64,000 bases of DNA, from NCBI GenBank assembly GCA_030824495.1, contig JAVBXP010000043.1:1-64000 (forward strand), written 5' to 3'. Position 1 is the stretch's first letter; each line of letters begins with the position of its first letter. Below the pieces are notes generated by a model. The model ran no database searches. It was not told the DNA's origin and saw only the letters and a list, made by a program, of their open reading frames with translations. Of this stretch, positions 33,893-43,678 are shown in pieces. Position numbers and translations under genes: made by a program. The DNA comes from a bacterium. Its GTDB lineage: Bacteria; Pseudomonadota; Alphaproteobacteria; Caulobacterales; Caulobacteraceae.

Positions 33893-34627
33893 ATGTATCG
33901 CGCGGCGGGGGATGTTGAGATCGAAGACTTGAAGGACTGCGTTGGGCGCGATGGCTTCGCCCGGGTTTCCGCAGCCGCGATGAGGGAACTGGTCGGCGCA
34001 TCAGCGCTTGCCGATTGGGCCGCCTATGCGGCGACCTGGAACGACCTTGCGCAGGACGCCTACATGGCTGACGGTGGTCGCTACCGCCGTAGGCGCTTCG
34101 CCGCGTTCGAGATCGCCCCCGGCGCCTTCGCGCGACTGCCGCACCAACCGCACTTTCAAAGCCTCGACTACAATCGCCTGAACGGCGGTGTGGAGCGCTG
34201 GTTCGAGCCAGTTACGACCGCTGTCGCCGAACACCCCCTGACCCGCCAGATCATGGACTTGGCGCTGGAGGTGTTCGGAGGGCTTTCGCCCGAGCCAGGC
34301 TTCCCATGGCGCGCCGAATTCCACCAGTTCCGCATCGAGGCGCGGGCCGGTGAGGATGCTCAGCCCACTCCTGAAGGCGTCCATCGCGACGGCGTCGACT
34401 GGGTGATCGTGATGTTGGTCGCGCGTGAGAACGTGGCGGCCGGGGTGACCAGCATCTTCGATCCCGCCGGCGCGTCCCTGGGGGCTTTCACCCTGACCCA
34501 GCCGCTGGACGCCGTCTTCATCGACGACAACCGCGTCTTCCACGGCGTCACCGCGATCGAGCCGGTCGACCCGAGCAAGCCGGCCTATCGCGACGTGCTC
34601 GTCGTGACCTTCCGCAAGAGCAGCTAG
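33893..34627 (+). CDS. 2OG-Fe(II) dioxygenase family protein (PF10014-like)
   Basis: A 244-residue enzyme. The iron ligands are probably His and Asp in EGVHRDGVDWV and the distal His in RVFHGVTAIEP; the 2-oxoglutarate Arg is near YRDVLVVTFR. RFAAFEIAPGAFARLPHQPHFQS is typical of the isoleucine-4-hydroxylase-like 2OG-Fe dioxygenase family. It would hydroxylate a free amino acid or related compound with O2 and 2-oxoglutarate; the substrate is not predictable. It is followed by a glycosyltransferase gene. Confidence 0.83.
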   Translation: MYRAAGDVEIEDLKDCVGRDGFARVSAAAMRELVGASALADWAAYAATWNDLAQDAYMADGGRYRRRRFAAFEIAPGAFARLPHQPHFQSLDYNRLNGGVERWFEPVTTAVAEHPLTRQIMDLALEVFGGLSPEPGFPWRAEFHQFRIEARAGEDAQPTPEGVHRDGVDWVIVMLVARENVAAGVTSIFDPAGASLGAFTLTQPLDAVFIDDNRVFHGVTAIEPVDPSKPAYRDVLVVTFRKSS

Positions 34628-34707
34628 TCGCGCTGTTCATCACTCGCGCTGTGGGGGCGATCTCGGCTAAAGCTGGGCTGTCCCTTCCAGTCGATCCGAG
34701 AAGTGCC

Positions 34708-36372
34708 TTGTCGAACCGCATTGCCCTCTATCACCCGTCCGCCGGCGTGCAGCCCAAGGCCAATCCGTTTGGCAAGGACGTGGCGAATGTGGAGCTGTTC
34801 CGGGCCGTGCTGCGGCATGGTGATTACGAGCAGATCGACTTCATGGTCGGCGGGAACGTGTCGGCCCAAGCCTTGGTCAGCGGGCTGTTGGGCCAGGAGC
34901 CGGCGCGTCCGCGTGTGGCGGTCGCCAACCTGCTCGACCAGCGGCCGGCTGCGGCCGGGGGCGCGCTGGTCCGCGGCCATCCGGACTTGGCGGACATGGC
35001 CTGGTATCGGCGCAATGCCGGGCTGGAGCATGCCTACAGCATGCTGGGCATGGTCCACACGCTTGCGCCGCCCTTCATGCGCGAGACCATCGCCAAGGCG
35101 GCCATCGCGCCCGTTCAGCCTTGGGATGCCCTGATCTGCACCTCGCCCACGGTGCAGGACGCGCTGGGGACGATGTTCGACGACTGGACGGACTATCTCG
35201 CTGACCGCTACGGCGGCCAGACGAGGATCAAGCCGCATCTGCCGCTGCTTCCTTTGGGCGTCGACGGCAAGGCGTTCGCCGACCTTGCCGACCGACCGGA
35301 CGCGCGAGAGGCGATGCGGGCCGAGCTTGGCGCGGCGCCGGAAGACATTGTCGTGCTGTGGGTCGGGCGGCTTTCGTTCTTCGAGAAGGCCTTCCCCCAG
35401 CCGATGTTCCGCGCCGCCGAAGAGGCCGCCCGCGCCACAGGCGCCAAGGTCCATTTCGCCATGGTCGGCTGGTTCCCCGATGAGCGCGACCGGGCGTGGT
35501 ATCGCGAGGCCGCCCAGGCCTACTCCCCCTCGGTGGTCACGCACTTCCTGGACGGCAACGACCGCAATGTCGTCGGCGGCATGTGGGCGGCGGGCGACAT
35601 TTTTCTGTCCTTGGTCGACAACATCCAGGAGACCTTTGGCATCACGCCGCTCGAAGCCATGGCCGCGGGCCTGCCGGTCGTGGTCAGCGACTGGGACGGT
35701 TACCGCTACACGGTGCGGGACGGCGTGGACGGCTTTCTGGTCCGTTCGCTGGGCGGGCCCGTCGGCGCCGGGCAGGGCATGATTAACCGTCATACTTTGG
35801 GCGGCTTGGCCTACCAGGCCTATGTCGGGGCCGTGGCCCAGCACACAGCGATCGATGTAGGCGACGCCGCCGCCCGGATCGCTGAGCTGATCGCCTCACC
35901 GGAACTGCGGGCCAAGATGCGCGACGCCGGCCGCAAACGGATCGCCGAGACCTTCGACTGGCCAGTGGTGGTGCGCGGGTTGCAGAACCTAACCAAGGAA
36001 CTGGACGCCATTCGCGCGGCGGCGACACCGGGACCGATCAAACACCAGTTCAATCCGGTGAAGCGGGAGCCCTTTGGCGCATTCGCTGGTTTCCCGAACT
36101 CGGCGCTGAACACCGGAACCCGGGTCTGGCTGCGCGAGGGGGTGACACCGGCCGATCTCGAAGCGACGCGTAAGCTCAATCTCGATCAGTTCGCCAGCGG
36201 GTGGCGCGCCAGCCATGAAGAATCGGCGATGATAATGACCATGCTCGCCGAGCGCGGCCCGCTGACGGTCGGGGAACTGGTCCAGGCCGCCGGAGTGGGC
36301 CGCAGACAGCTCTTTGCGCTCGCCATCGTCTGGATGTGCAAGCTCGGCCTTTTGGACTGGAGCGCGGCCTAG
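34708..36372 (+). CDS. GT-B glycosyltransferase (family 4-like)
   Basis: A 554-residue protein. The N-terminal domain opens RIALYHPSAGVQPKANPFGKDVANVELFRA. The C-terminal nucleotide-sugar domain has VLWVGRLSFFEKAFPQPMF and the EX7E-type motif ETFGITPLEAMAAGLPVVVSDWDGYR. A helical extension of ~120 residues follows the catalytic fold. No ATG is available: I chose TTG at 34708, since the protein then starts at the conserved SNRIALYHPS. GTG at 34651 is a possible longer start. It probably acts in envelope polysaccharide assembly. Confidence 0.8.
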   Translation: MSNRIALYHPSAGVQPKANPFGKDVANVELFRAVLRHGDYEQIDFMVGGNVSAQALVSGLLGQEPARPRVAVANLLDQRPAAAGGALVRGHPDLADMAWYRRNAGLEHAYSMLGMVHTLAPPFMRETIAKAAIAPVQPWDALICTSPTVQDALGTMFDDWTDYLADRYGGQTRIKPHLPLLPLGVDGKAFADLADRPDAREAMRAELGAAPEDIVVLWVGRLSFFEKAFPQPMFRAAEEAARATGAKVHFAMVGWFPDERDRAWYREAAQAYSPSVVTHFLDGNDRNVVGGMWAAGDIFLSLVDNIQETFGITPLEAMAAGLPVVVSDWDGYRYTVRDGVDGFLVRSLGGPVGAGQGMINRHTLGGLAYQAYVGAVAQHTAIDVGDAAARIAELIASPELRAKMRDAGRKRIAETFDWPVVVRGLQNLTKELDAIRAAATPGPIKHQFNPVKREPFGAFAGFPNSALNTGTRVWLREGVTPADLEATRKLNLDQFASGWRASHEESAMIMTMLAERGPLTVGELVQAAGVGRRQLFALAIVWMCKLGLLDWSAA

Positions 36373-36374
36373 GC

Positions 36375-37253
36375 CTATTCGGCTGCGGTCTTCAGGCCAG
36401 CCGGCATTCTGGAGCGGTGATAGGGCCGGTCGCCCAGCACCGTCGCGCGGTTCATGATCCGGCGGTGCGGCAGGTAGTCGTTCACCGCGTAGTGCTGGGT
36501 CACGCGATTGTCCCAGAAGGCGATGGCGTTTTCCTTCCAGCGCCAGCGCACCAGGAACTCCGGCTTCTGGATGTGCTCGAACAGCATGTTCAGGATCGCA
36601 TCGCTCTCCTTGCGCCGCAGACCCTTGATGCGGTCGGTGAAGCCGAAATTGACGAACAGGCCATCCTCGCCGGTCTCTGGATGGGTGCGGATCACCGGGT
36701 GCAGCACCGGCGGGTTATCAGCCACGGCCTTGGCGTGCTTCTCCGCCCCCGCTCCCGCCGCTACGATGCCTCTCTGTGGGAACCCGCGCGCGAAGTCGTG
36801 GACGCCGTCGAGACTGGAGAGGAATTCGCGAAATGGCGGCGACAGCGCCTCATAGGCGGCCCGCATGTTCGACCAGATGGTGTCGCCGCCTTCCGGCGGC
36901 AGCAGCTTGGCGTAGAGGATCGAGGCCATCGGCGGCGTCTGAATAAACGTGACGTCGGTGTGCCAGCTGTCGTTGTCGGTCGGATTGTCCTTGTGGTTGT
37001 CGAGGATGAACAGTTCGGGCGCCTCGGGAACGCCCGGATAAAGCGGATGGGTGTGCAGGGCGCCGAACCGGGCGGCGAAGTCGCGGTGCTGAACCGGGGT
37101 GATGTGCTGGTCTTCGAAGAAGATCACCTGATGCTTGAGCAGCGCCTGGTGAATTTCCTCGAACTGTTCGGCGTCCAGCGGCTTCGATAGATCGACGCCT
37201 TCCACCACCGCGCCGATGGTTGGCGTCAGGGTCGTCACTTGGAACTTGGCCAT
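36375..37253 (-). CDS. TauD/TfdA-family dioxygenase
   Basis: A 292-residue Fe(II)/2-oxoglutarate dioxygenase. The iron ligands are His and Asp in DNDSWHTDVTF and a distal His in FWDNRVTQHYAVNDY. THPETGEDGLFVNFGFTDRI and HRRIMNRATVLGDRPY supply the 2OG Arg region. Close relatives act on taurine, alkyl sulfates or 2,4-D-type acids. No ssuABC/tauABC genes are near, so the substrate is open. ATG at 37253 has GGAG eight bases before it; the frame extends to 37280 without one. It is convergent with the glycosyltransferase gene (2-bp gap). Confidence 0.92.
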   Translation of the reverse strand: MAKFQVTTLTPTIGAVVEGVDLSKPLDAEQFEEIHQALLKHQVIFFEDQHITPVQHRDFAARFGALHTHPLYPGVPEAPELFILDNHKDNPTDNDSWHTDVTFIQTPPMASILYAKLLPPEGGDTIWSNMRAAYEALSPPFREFLSSLDGVHDFARGFPQRGIVAAGAGAEKHAKAVADNPPVLHPVIRTHPETGEDGLFVNFGFTDRIKGLRRKESDAILNMLFEHIQKPEFLVRWRWKENAIAFWDNRVTQHYAVNDYLPHRRIMNRATVLGDRPYHRSRMPAGLKTAAE

Positions 37254-37391
37254 GTCTAGTGCTCCGCTTGGGTATCGCATCTAAGCGCGGAAACGCCGCC
37301 CTCGCCAGAGCCGTGACGTCGTTCTGCGAGTTCGAGGGAAATTCGGCCTCGTCCATCTAGGGCGCAGACGGAATCATGCGATCTAGCGGCC

Positions 37392-37661
37392 ATGCCCAGC
37401 CCGCCCGGATTGCCTGAGTTCGACCTCCCGATGATCTTCGGGGATAAGATGGCTGGACTGGGATACCAGGCGGGCGTTTGCCGGCTGGCGTTCTCCGCCA
37501 ACACCGCCGACGAGGCTGGCAAGGAAGAGATGGTCAAGACCGGCTACCTGATCCTGACGCCCGGCTGCATGCTCGAGCTGCGCAGCCAGATCGACCAGAT
37601 CCTCACCGAACTTGAACGCCAAGGCGTGATCAGCTTCACACCCGACAAGCTCGACGGTTAG
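37392..37661 (+). CDS. Hypothetical protein, 89 residues
   Basis: A small cytoplasmic-looking protein (FDLPMIFGDKMAGLGYQAGVCRLAFSANTADEAGKEE start region; LELRSQIDQILTELERQGVI helix near the C-terminus). The sequence has normal composition and no membrane segment. I do not recognise it. Its stop overlaps the convergent esterase gene by 4 bp. Confidence 0.6.
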   Translation: MPSPPGLPEFDLPMIFGDKMAGLGYQAGVCRLAFSANTADEAGKEEMVKTGYLILTPGCMLELRSQIDQILTELERQGVISFTPDKLDG

Positions 37662-38431
37662 TGAGCGCGGTATAGTTCGTAGAAGCCATCGCCAAGGCGA
37701 ACCTGCGCCGAACCTGTGAGATGTACGCCATCGGTGGGTTGCCGTGGGAATGGGTCGGTATCGACAAGGTCGACACGCGGGATTTTAGTCGCCGCGACGG
37801 CCTGCGCCTCTCGCACTTCTTCCCAGCCCTTCGATCCGGGCGGCCGATCAATTTGGCCGACATATATTTTGGTGGCCCCGTCGCCCCAGCGCTGGCGGAT
37901 ACGCATGACGAGATCGGTGAAGTTTTGGCGATAGGCCGGCGCCTTTGTATCATCTTGTGCATCCGTCTCGCCCTGCATCCAAAACACAGCGTCCACGCGA
38001 GGCGCTGGCCCTCCGTCTTTTAACGCCGTCTTGGCGGCGTCGATCTCGGACGTCGCCATCGCCCAGGTCTCTCCTCGTGACGATGGCGACCAGTCGCGAT
38101 CATCGGGGTCGGCGGCGAGACCCGTTTCGCCTCTGGCGTACTTCACAACATACAGGTCACCGCAGGGATGCTCTTGGCTCCAGCGATACGAGAGCTGCGC
38201 TTCAGGGCCCCAATTTGCGGGGTTATTCGGCGATCCGGTGTTCACGCCCGGCTGTAGCGCGGCGAACGCCCGAAGCGTCGGATCCCAGATCTGCACCCTG
38301 GCGATTGGCTTGCGCAGATGAGGCGGCAGGTCATCGACGCCGAGCGTGAAGCCCAGGGCGTTTGACTGTCCGGCGACGATGACCAGTACCGGAGCGCAAG
38401 CGGCGGCTCCCTCGTAGTTCGCACTGTCCAA
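37658..38431 (-). CDS. Sialate O-acetylesterase-like (SASA) SGNH hydrolase
   Basis: A 257-residue carbohydrate esterase of the SASA/CE6 type. Block I has the nucleophile Ser in IVAGQSNALGF. FWMQGETDAQD and the catalytic Asp/His in TDGVHLTGSAQVRLG complete the fold. It removes acetyl groups from sugars, so it could trim or tailor an acetylated surface or plant polysaccharide. There is no clear signal peptide. It sits at the edge of the glycosylation genes; the link is plausible only. Confidence 0.82.
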   Translation of the reverse strand: MDSANYEGAAACAPVLVIVAGQSNALGFTLGVDDLPPHLRKPIARVQIWDPTLRAFAALQPGVNTGSPNNPANWGPEAQLSYRWSQEHPCGDLYVVKYARGETGLAADPDDRDWSPSSRGETWAMATSEIDAAKTALKDGGPAPRVDAVFWMQGETDAQDDTKAPAYRQNFTDLVMRIRQRWGDGATKIYVGQIDRPPGSKGWEEVREAQAVAATKIPRVDLVDTDPFPRQPTDGVHLTGSAQVRLGDGFYELYRAH

Positions 38432-38564
38432 GGTCGACTCCCTCGCCTACGTGCCAGCGTCACGACTGATCGCGCGGGACGATCGCGTCAAGCCGAACAT
38501 CAACCCTGGCGCTGACGGGGCTGTCCGGTTCAGATGCCGCCGTTAGTTCGGGGGAATCAAAAAC

Positions 38565-39764
38565 ATGGCCAAGGCCATCGGGGGGCGGCTCGCTCCAGGC
38601 TTCATCGTAGCCATCTGTTTCGGCATCGCGGCGCTGGAAGGCTATGACATCCAGGCCTTTGGCGTGGCTGCGCCGCATATGGCGCCTGAACTGGGCCTGG
38701 GGCCGGCTGAGCTGGGCTGGGCGGGAAGCGCGGCCATGTTCGGCCTGGTCGTCGGCGCGCTCTCAGGCGGCTGGTTGGCCGATCGGTTTGGCCGCCGGCC
38801 GGTGCTGACCGTCTCGGTGGCGCTGTTCGGGATATTCTCTGTCGTCACCGCCCTGGCTCATAATTTCGAGATCCTGACCCTGGCGCGCCTGGCTACCGGA
38901 ATCGGCTTCGGCGGCGCCATGCCCAACCTCATCGCCATCGCCACCGAGATCAGCCCGCCAAATCGCCGGGCGATGACCACCACCAGCATGTTCTGCGGCC
39001 TGCCCGCCGGCGGGGCGGTGGTGGCCTTGCTGGCCCAGTTCGGCGGGGAGTCGCTGGATTGGCGGATGATCTTCCTGATCGGTGGAGCCCTGCCGATCCT
39101 GCTGGCGCCGGTAGTGTTCTTCTTCCTGCCGGAAACCCGTCCCGCGCCGAGCGAGGACCTGGATCGCCGGGTGATGCGCGGGCTGTTCGCCGAAGGGCGA
39201 GCGACGGCGACCCTGTTGATCTGGGTGATCTTCGCTCTCGACCTGTTGGTGACCTACCTGCTGCTGAACTGGCTGCCGACCCTGGTGGTCGCCAAGGGCT
39301 TCACCGCCGTCGAAGGAGCCTCGGCGTCGTTCTGGATGAATATCGCCAGTGTCGGCGGGGCCTTGCTGCTGGGCTGGACGGCCGACCGTTTCGGCTATCG
39401 CTGGCTGCTGGTCAGCGTCTATGCGGGCCTGGCCGTCGCGCTCTATGTGCTGGCCCAGGCGACCGGGATGGCCGCCGTGATCGCGGGCTCGGCCGCGGCC
39501 GGGCTGACCGTGGTCGGCGGGCTCTACGTGCTCTACGCGCTCGCACCTTCCTATTACCCGCCGCATATCCGCGCGGCGGGGGCCGGCGCGGCGATCGCCG
39601 TAGGCCGGCTCGGCTCGATCGGCGGGCCGTTGATCGCTGGCGAGCTACGGGCGGCCGGCTACGGTCCGGGCGATGTGCTGATGGCGCTGATCCCTGCGGT
39701 GCTGCTGACGACGGCGTGCGTCTGGGCGCTCACCACCTTCTGCAAGCCTCACCCGGAGGCTTGA
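38565..39764 (+). CDS. MFS transporter, aromatic-acid:H+ symporter (AAHS)-like
   Basis: A 399-residue, 12-TM major facilitator. The AAHS features are the membrane Asp motif LEGYDIQAFGVAAPHM in TM1 and GGWLADRFGRRPVL between TM2 and TM3, plus GWTADRFGYRWLL between TM8 and TM9. Members import benzoate, 4-hydroxybenzoate or related acids; no catabolic genes adjoin it. GGGGGA precedes ATG. Its 3' end overlaps the convergent glycosyltransferase by 16 bp. Confidence 0.88.
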   Translation: MAKAIGGRLAPGFIVAICFGIAALEGYDIQAFGVAAPHMAPELGLGPAELGWAGSAAMFGLVVGALSGGWLADRFGRRPVLTVSVALFGIFSVVTALAHNFEILTLARLATGIGFGGAMPNLIAIATEISPPNRRAMTTTSMFCGLPAGGAVVALLAQFGGESLDWRMIFLIGGALPILLAPVVFFFLPETRPAPSEDLDRRVMRGLFAEGRATATLLIWVIFALDLLVTYLLLNWLPTLVVAKGFTAVEGASASFWMNIASVGGALLLGWTADRFGYRWLLVSVYAGLAVALYVLAQATGMAAVIAGSAAAGLTVVGGLYVLYALAPSYYPPHIRAAGAGAAIAVGRLGSIGGPLIAGELRAAGYGPGDVLMALIPAVLLTTACVWALTTFCKPHPEA

Positions 39765-40990
39765 GCCGCCTTGCGCGAGGCGCGGGTGGCGGCCATCGCC
39801 GCCCGTTGCACGCCATCGGGCAAGGTCGTGAACCAGGCCTGCGGCGATAGGCGTTCGGCGACGCGCTTGCGACCGGCTTCGACGAGGCGCGCCGCCAGGT
39901 CCGGCTCGGCGCGCAGGCGCTGAAGGGCCTTGGCGGCGGCCAGCAGGTCCGGCTCTGCCCAGCTCTGCCCACGATAGATGCCCTGCGGATCCTCCACCGC
40001 GATCGGGCTCGACGGCACCACCATGGCGCAGGTCTCGTCCATGAAGTCGGCGTTGCCCGACCAGCCGGTGGCGACCACCGGCGTGCCCAGGGCCATGGCT
40101 TCGGCCATGGTCAGGCCGAACCCTTCGGCTCGGTGCAGCGAAATCAGCACGTCGGCGGCCGCGATCAGCGACTTCACCTCGCCATAGGGCCAAACCTCGT
40201 CGACGACGGTGACATTGGACGGCGCGGAGGCCTTGAGTTTGGCTAGCAGGTCGGGGAACAGCTCCCCCCGCTGGGTCTTGATGACCAGTCGCGCGCTCGG
40301 GTCGTTCGGGAACGCCTGGGCGAAGGCCTTGATCACGCCCTCGGGGTTCTTGCGCGCCGCCGAGGAGTTGAAGTCGAATAGGGTGACCGCCAGGAAGCCC
40401 GGGCCGCGCGGGGCGGGGATTACGCCGCGATAGTCTTCGATGAACAGCGGATGGGGCACGACCCGCACCGGGGCGGCCGCGCCGCGCAGGGCGTCGGCGG
40501 TATAGGTGCTGGGCGCCCAGACCCCGTCGAGCAGCGCCGCGTCCTTCAGCCAGGATTTCGGAGCCTTGGGCAGCTCCCACGCCCAGTAGCCGTAGCGCGG
40601 GCCACGGACGTTCTTGGGGCCGAGGAAGGCCAGGGCGGCGAGGATTTCCGGGGCGTTGATGTGAAAGATCCAGGCGCCCGGTGAGCGGGCCGCCTCGGAG
40701 GCGCCGATCCAGTCGAGGCGAGCCCCTGAGACGTCGACCTGTTCGACCGGCACGCCCAGCGCCTCGAAGGCGCGGGCAGCCAGCTTGGCCGAGGCGGCGA
40801 TGCCGTAGGACCCGCCGAAATCGCCGACCACCCGGATCGGGCCGGAGAAGTCGTCGGCGGCGTGAGGCTTGCGCGCCTGGCGCCGGACATAGGCTTCCAG
40901 CGCAGGACCCAGGATCGGTTGGGCCAGTCGCCGGACTGGCTCAGGCGTTAGGCTACGCCAGACGCCGCGCGTGGTGGAAAGCAGGCTCAT
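39749..40990 (-). CDS. GT-B glycosyltransferase
   Basis: A 413-residue protein. It has an N-terminal acceptor domain (GPIRVVGDFGGSYGIAASAKLAARAFE) and a C-terminal GT1/GT4 donor domain with VAVTLFDFNSSAARKNPEGVIKAF-type blocks. The donor motif is LISLHRAEGFGLTMAEAMALGTPVVATGWSGNADFM. A tail of Arg/Ala follows. It overlaps the upstream gene at 40987 (ATGA), so it is last in a polysaccharide operon. The same GYWAWELP...W and SLHRAEGFG motifs are found in the GT at 46607, suggesting a common origin. The linkage made is unknown. Confidence 0.87.
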   Translation of the reverse strand: MSLLSTTRGVWRSLTPEPVRRLAQPILGPALEAYVRRQARKPHAADDFSGPIRVVGDFGGSYGIAASAKLAARAFEALGVPVEQVDVSGARLDWIGASEAARSPGAWIFHINAPEILAALAFLGPKNVRGPRYGYWAWELPKAPKSWLKDAALLDGVWAPSTYTADALRGAAAPVRVVPHPLFIEDYRGVIPAPRGPGFLAVTLFDFNSSAARKNPEGVIKAFAQAFPNDPSARLVIKTQRGELFPDLLAKLKASAPSNVTVVDEVWPYGEVKSLIAAADVLISLHRAEGFGLTMAEAMALGTPVVATGWSGNADFMDETCAMVVPSSPIAVEDPQGIYRGQSWAEPDLLAAAKALQRLRAEPDLAARLVEAGRKRVAERLSPQAWFTTLPDGVQRAAMAATRASRKAAQASG

Positions 40991-42867
40991 GCGCTGGCCG
41001 ATCCCCAGGTGACGCCTTGGCTCAGCAAGGCGATGGCGTCAGCAGGGATCAGACCGCGGTCGGTGCGATAGACCAGCTTGTCGACCTTGGCCGGCGCCGG
41101 GGCGGGGGCGCCTTCCGGAGTGCGGAAGCGGCTGGACGCCGCGTCGAACACCAGGGCGTCGCCGCCAGCGGCCCCTGGCGTCCAGCGTTCCAGGACCAGC
41201 AGGGTGTTGATTGCGCCGGTCGCCGGCTGGCGAAGTTCGACGCCGGGCACGCGCCGGACGCTGAGCCGCGCCATCTCGAACACCGGGTGGCTGTCGACAT
41301 TGGGCGGCAGCGCGGCGACGTCGATGCCGTACTCGGCGAGGCCCCCGCCGATCAACCAGCGGAGGAAGGCGAAGCGCTCGGAGAACCTGCCGAGCGGGAA
41401 GAGCCGCTGCAGGTCGCCTCGGCTCTCCCAGATCGATAGGAACAGGCGCGGGAAGGGGTGACCGCGCGCTAGCTCACGCACAGGGGAGTTGAAGCTTGAG
41501 CGCAGGCCGCTGGAGACGTGGCTGGGCCAGTCGGCGCGGTGGGCCAGGCCATAGGCGGCCAGCCGGAGTTTGGCGTCGGACGTCTCATTGCCGAGCTGAC
41601 GCGCCGCCCGCAGCGCCAGGTCAGGATCGGAGAACGCGTCTTGCGGCGCCAGCCGCGCCGAGAACCGCCCATCGAGCGACTCCGGCCCCAGCAACCAGGC
41701 CTTTAGTCCAGCCTCGTCACCGGCGAAGCGGTCCCGCAGGTCGCGGCGCGCGGCCTGCATGGCGGTGATCGCTGGCGCGGTCTGATCGGCCACCAGCCAC
41801 CGAGTCAACTCGGCCGAACTGGCCAGCCAGTCGCCATCGGGCGGTGCGATGGGATCGCGGATGATCTCGCCCGGACGGATATCGGCCCAGGCTTCCGCGG
41901 CCGGCGTCAGTCCGCCCCCAAAATCCTCGCCTGCCCTGGCGGCGGCCAGCATCCGGCGGCGGGTGTCCTTGGCGATCGGTTTGCCCGACGGGAAGTTGCG
42001 GTGGCCATAGGGGATGGCCGAGGCCTCGGCGTGGCCGTTGCGCAGCAGGGCGCCGGCATAGTCCCTCATCAGCGCGGCCAGGGGCGAGCCCGGCTGCACG
42101 CGAATCCGGTCTTGGTGCTTGGACAGCAGCTCCGGGCGCGCCGGATCGAAGCCCGAGAAGTGGAAGAAGGTCAGCGGCTCGCCGTCCACGCTCCAGCCGC
42201 CTTGCGGACCGGCGACGTCGCGGCCCTCCAGGTTCCAGTAGGCGAGGTTGAGGCTGGGGCTTCGCAGCAGGGCCAGGTCGCTGACGAAGCCGGGGGCCAG
42301 GTCCATCCACTTCTGGTCGGTGAACAGGCCGTTGGCGAAATCGACGCGGCAGTCGAAGCGCAGCTTTTCGGCCCACCAGTCGAGCAGCGCCACGATCTGC
42401 GGCTCGGCGCGCGCGGCCATGAAGCCGAGATTGTAGGCCCCCGAGGTCAGGATCACGTGGTCGTTGGGATTGGCCTGACCGAGCAATGGCCGCGTAGTGT
42501 GCGGCGTCAGGGCCAGTGGCGCGCGGGCCAGACCCTCGCGCACCATGTCCAGCGGACGATAGACCCAGATGTCCGGATCGAGATAGGCGCCGGCGCTTAC
42601 GCCGTCCTCGGCCAATAGCGCCTTGAAGGCGTGCGGCTTGACTGCGGTGTTCAGTTCCAGCGCGTCGTAATAGGCGCACATCGCCGCAAAATCGGGGACC
42701 AGGGTCGCGGCGTCGATCGTGCGAATGCCGGGGTCCTGGAAGGCGATCGGACCATCGGTGGTCACCACCACGCGGCGAACGCCGGGCTCGACGCGGCCCA
42801 AGCTCTCCATCAGGCAGGCGGCCTGGGCGCCGTAATTGCGCGAAACGATGGTGAAGATGACGTCCAC
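40987..42867 (-). CDS. GT-A-type glycosyltransferase with long C-terminal extension
   Basis: A 626-residue protein. Residues ~1-250 form a GT-A fold (FTIVSRNYGAQAACLMESL start, DxD-type motif YLDPDIWVY, and NLGFMAARAEP). SFHFSGFDPARPELLSKH-like sequence follows. The C-terminal half is helical with no recognised family. Its first domain is related to the smaller transferase at 54025 (both have YLDPD and NLGF, and both end the domain with FFHFS/FWHFT). No signal peptide. It overlaps the downstream glycosyltransferase gene and follows wzt after 55 bp. Confidence 0.78.
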   Translation of the reverse strand: MDVIFTIVSRNYGAQAACLMESLGRVEPGVRRVVVTTDGPIAFQDPGIRTIDAATLVPDFAAMCAYYDALELNTAVKPHAFKALLAEDGVSAGAYLDPDIWVYRPLDMVREGLARAPLALTPHTTRPLLGQANPNDHVILTSGAYNLGFMAARAEPQIVALLDWWAEKLRFDCRVDFANGLFTDQKWMDLAPGFVSDLALLRSPSLNLAYWNLEGRDVAGPQGGWSVDGEPLTFFHFSGFDPARPELLSKHQDRIRVQPGSPLAALMRDYAGALLRNGHAEASAIPYGHRNFPSGKPIAKDTRRRMLAAARAGEDFGGGLTPAAEAWADIRPGEIIRDPIAPPDGDWLASSAELTRWLVADQTAPAITAMQAARRDLRDRFAGDEAGLKAWLLGPESLDGRFSARLAPQDAFSDPDLALRAARQLGNETSDAKLRLAAYGLAHRADWPSHVSSGLRSSFNSPVRELARGHPFPRLFLSIWESRGDLQRLFPLGRFSERFAFLRWLIGGGLAEYGIDVAALPPNVDSHPVFEMARLSVRRVPGVELRQPATGAINTLLVLERWTPGAAGGDALVFDAASSRFRTPEGAPAPAPAKVDKLVYRTDRGLIPADAIALLSQGVTWGSASA

Positions 42868-42922
42868 TGGCGCCCTGTAGCCCCCGACTTGGTTTCGACT
42901 CCCGACTTGGCTGCGTGCGATG

Positions 42923-43678
42923 TCAGGCGGCGGCGAGCAGTTCGTCCAGCTTCTTGACGTCCATGATCGGCGAGGCGACCCCGCTTTCGATCCGCATGAC
43001 CTTGTTGCAGTAGAGCCGGATCAGCTCCAGGTCGTGGGAGGCGAGCACCAGGATGCCGGCCCGTTCCATCAGTTCCAGGATCCGCTTGTGGGCGATCTTC
43101 TGGAAGTCGGCGTCGCCGACTGCGATCCATTCGTCCATCAGGATGACGTCGGCGTGGACGGCGGTGGCGACCGCGAAGGCCAGGCGCGCCTGCATGCCCG
43201 CCGAATAGGTCTTCAGCGGCATGGCCAGGAACGGGCCAAGACCGGTGAAGTCGGCGATCTCGTCCATCCGATCCTCGATCTCCTTGGCGGTCAGGCCGGC
43301 GATGCGGCCTCGCAGCCGGATGTTGTCGAGGCCGGTGGCCGAGGGATCGATGCCCAGGCTGAGGTCGAGCATGGCCGCGATCTGGCCGTGCACGTCGATG
43401 GTGCCTTCGTCGGGCTCATAGGCGCCGGCCAGAGCGCGCAACAGCGTGGTCTTGCCAGAGCCGTTGTGGCCGATAAGCCCCAGGCGGTCGCCCGACCTGA
43501 GCTGGAGGTTGATGTTCGAAAGCGCGGTGACTTCCGTCGCGCCCATACCCGTGCGCCCGAGCTTTCCGCCGACCGTGATGCGCGCCAGGTGCTTTTTGAG
43601 CGACTTGGCGTCCACGCCATAGACGGGGAAGCGCAGGGACAGGTCGGTGACCGTGATCGAAACCTGGGGACCCTTCAT
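42923..43678 (-). CDS. wzt: O-antigen/polysaccharide ABC exporter, ATP-binding protein
   Basis: A 251-residue ABC ATPase. Walker A is GHNGSGKTTLL, the signature is YSAGMQARLAFA, and Walker B is VILMDEWIAVGD; H-loop His is in LVLASHDLELIR. It pairs with the permease at 43675, whose stop it overlaps. The protein ends shortly after the core, so it lacks the C-terminal carbohydrate-binding extension of Wzt proteins that recognise a modified chain end. In that respect it resembles KpsT or TagH. Together the two export a lipid-linked glycan across the inner membrane. Confidence 0.9.
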   Translation of the reverse strand: MKGPQVSITVTDLSLRFPVYGVDAKSLKKHLARITVGGKLGRTGMGATEVTALSNINLQLRSGDRLGLIGHNGSGKTTLLRALAGAYEPDEGTIDVHGQIAAMLDLSLGIDPSATGLDNIRLRGRIAGLTAKEIEDRMDEIADFTGLGPFLAMPLKTYSAGMQARLAFAVATAVHADVILMDEWIAVGDADFQKIAHKRILELMERAGILVLASHDLELIRLYCNKVMRIESGVASPIMDVKKLDELLAAA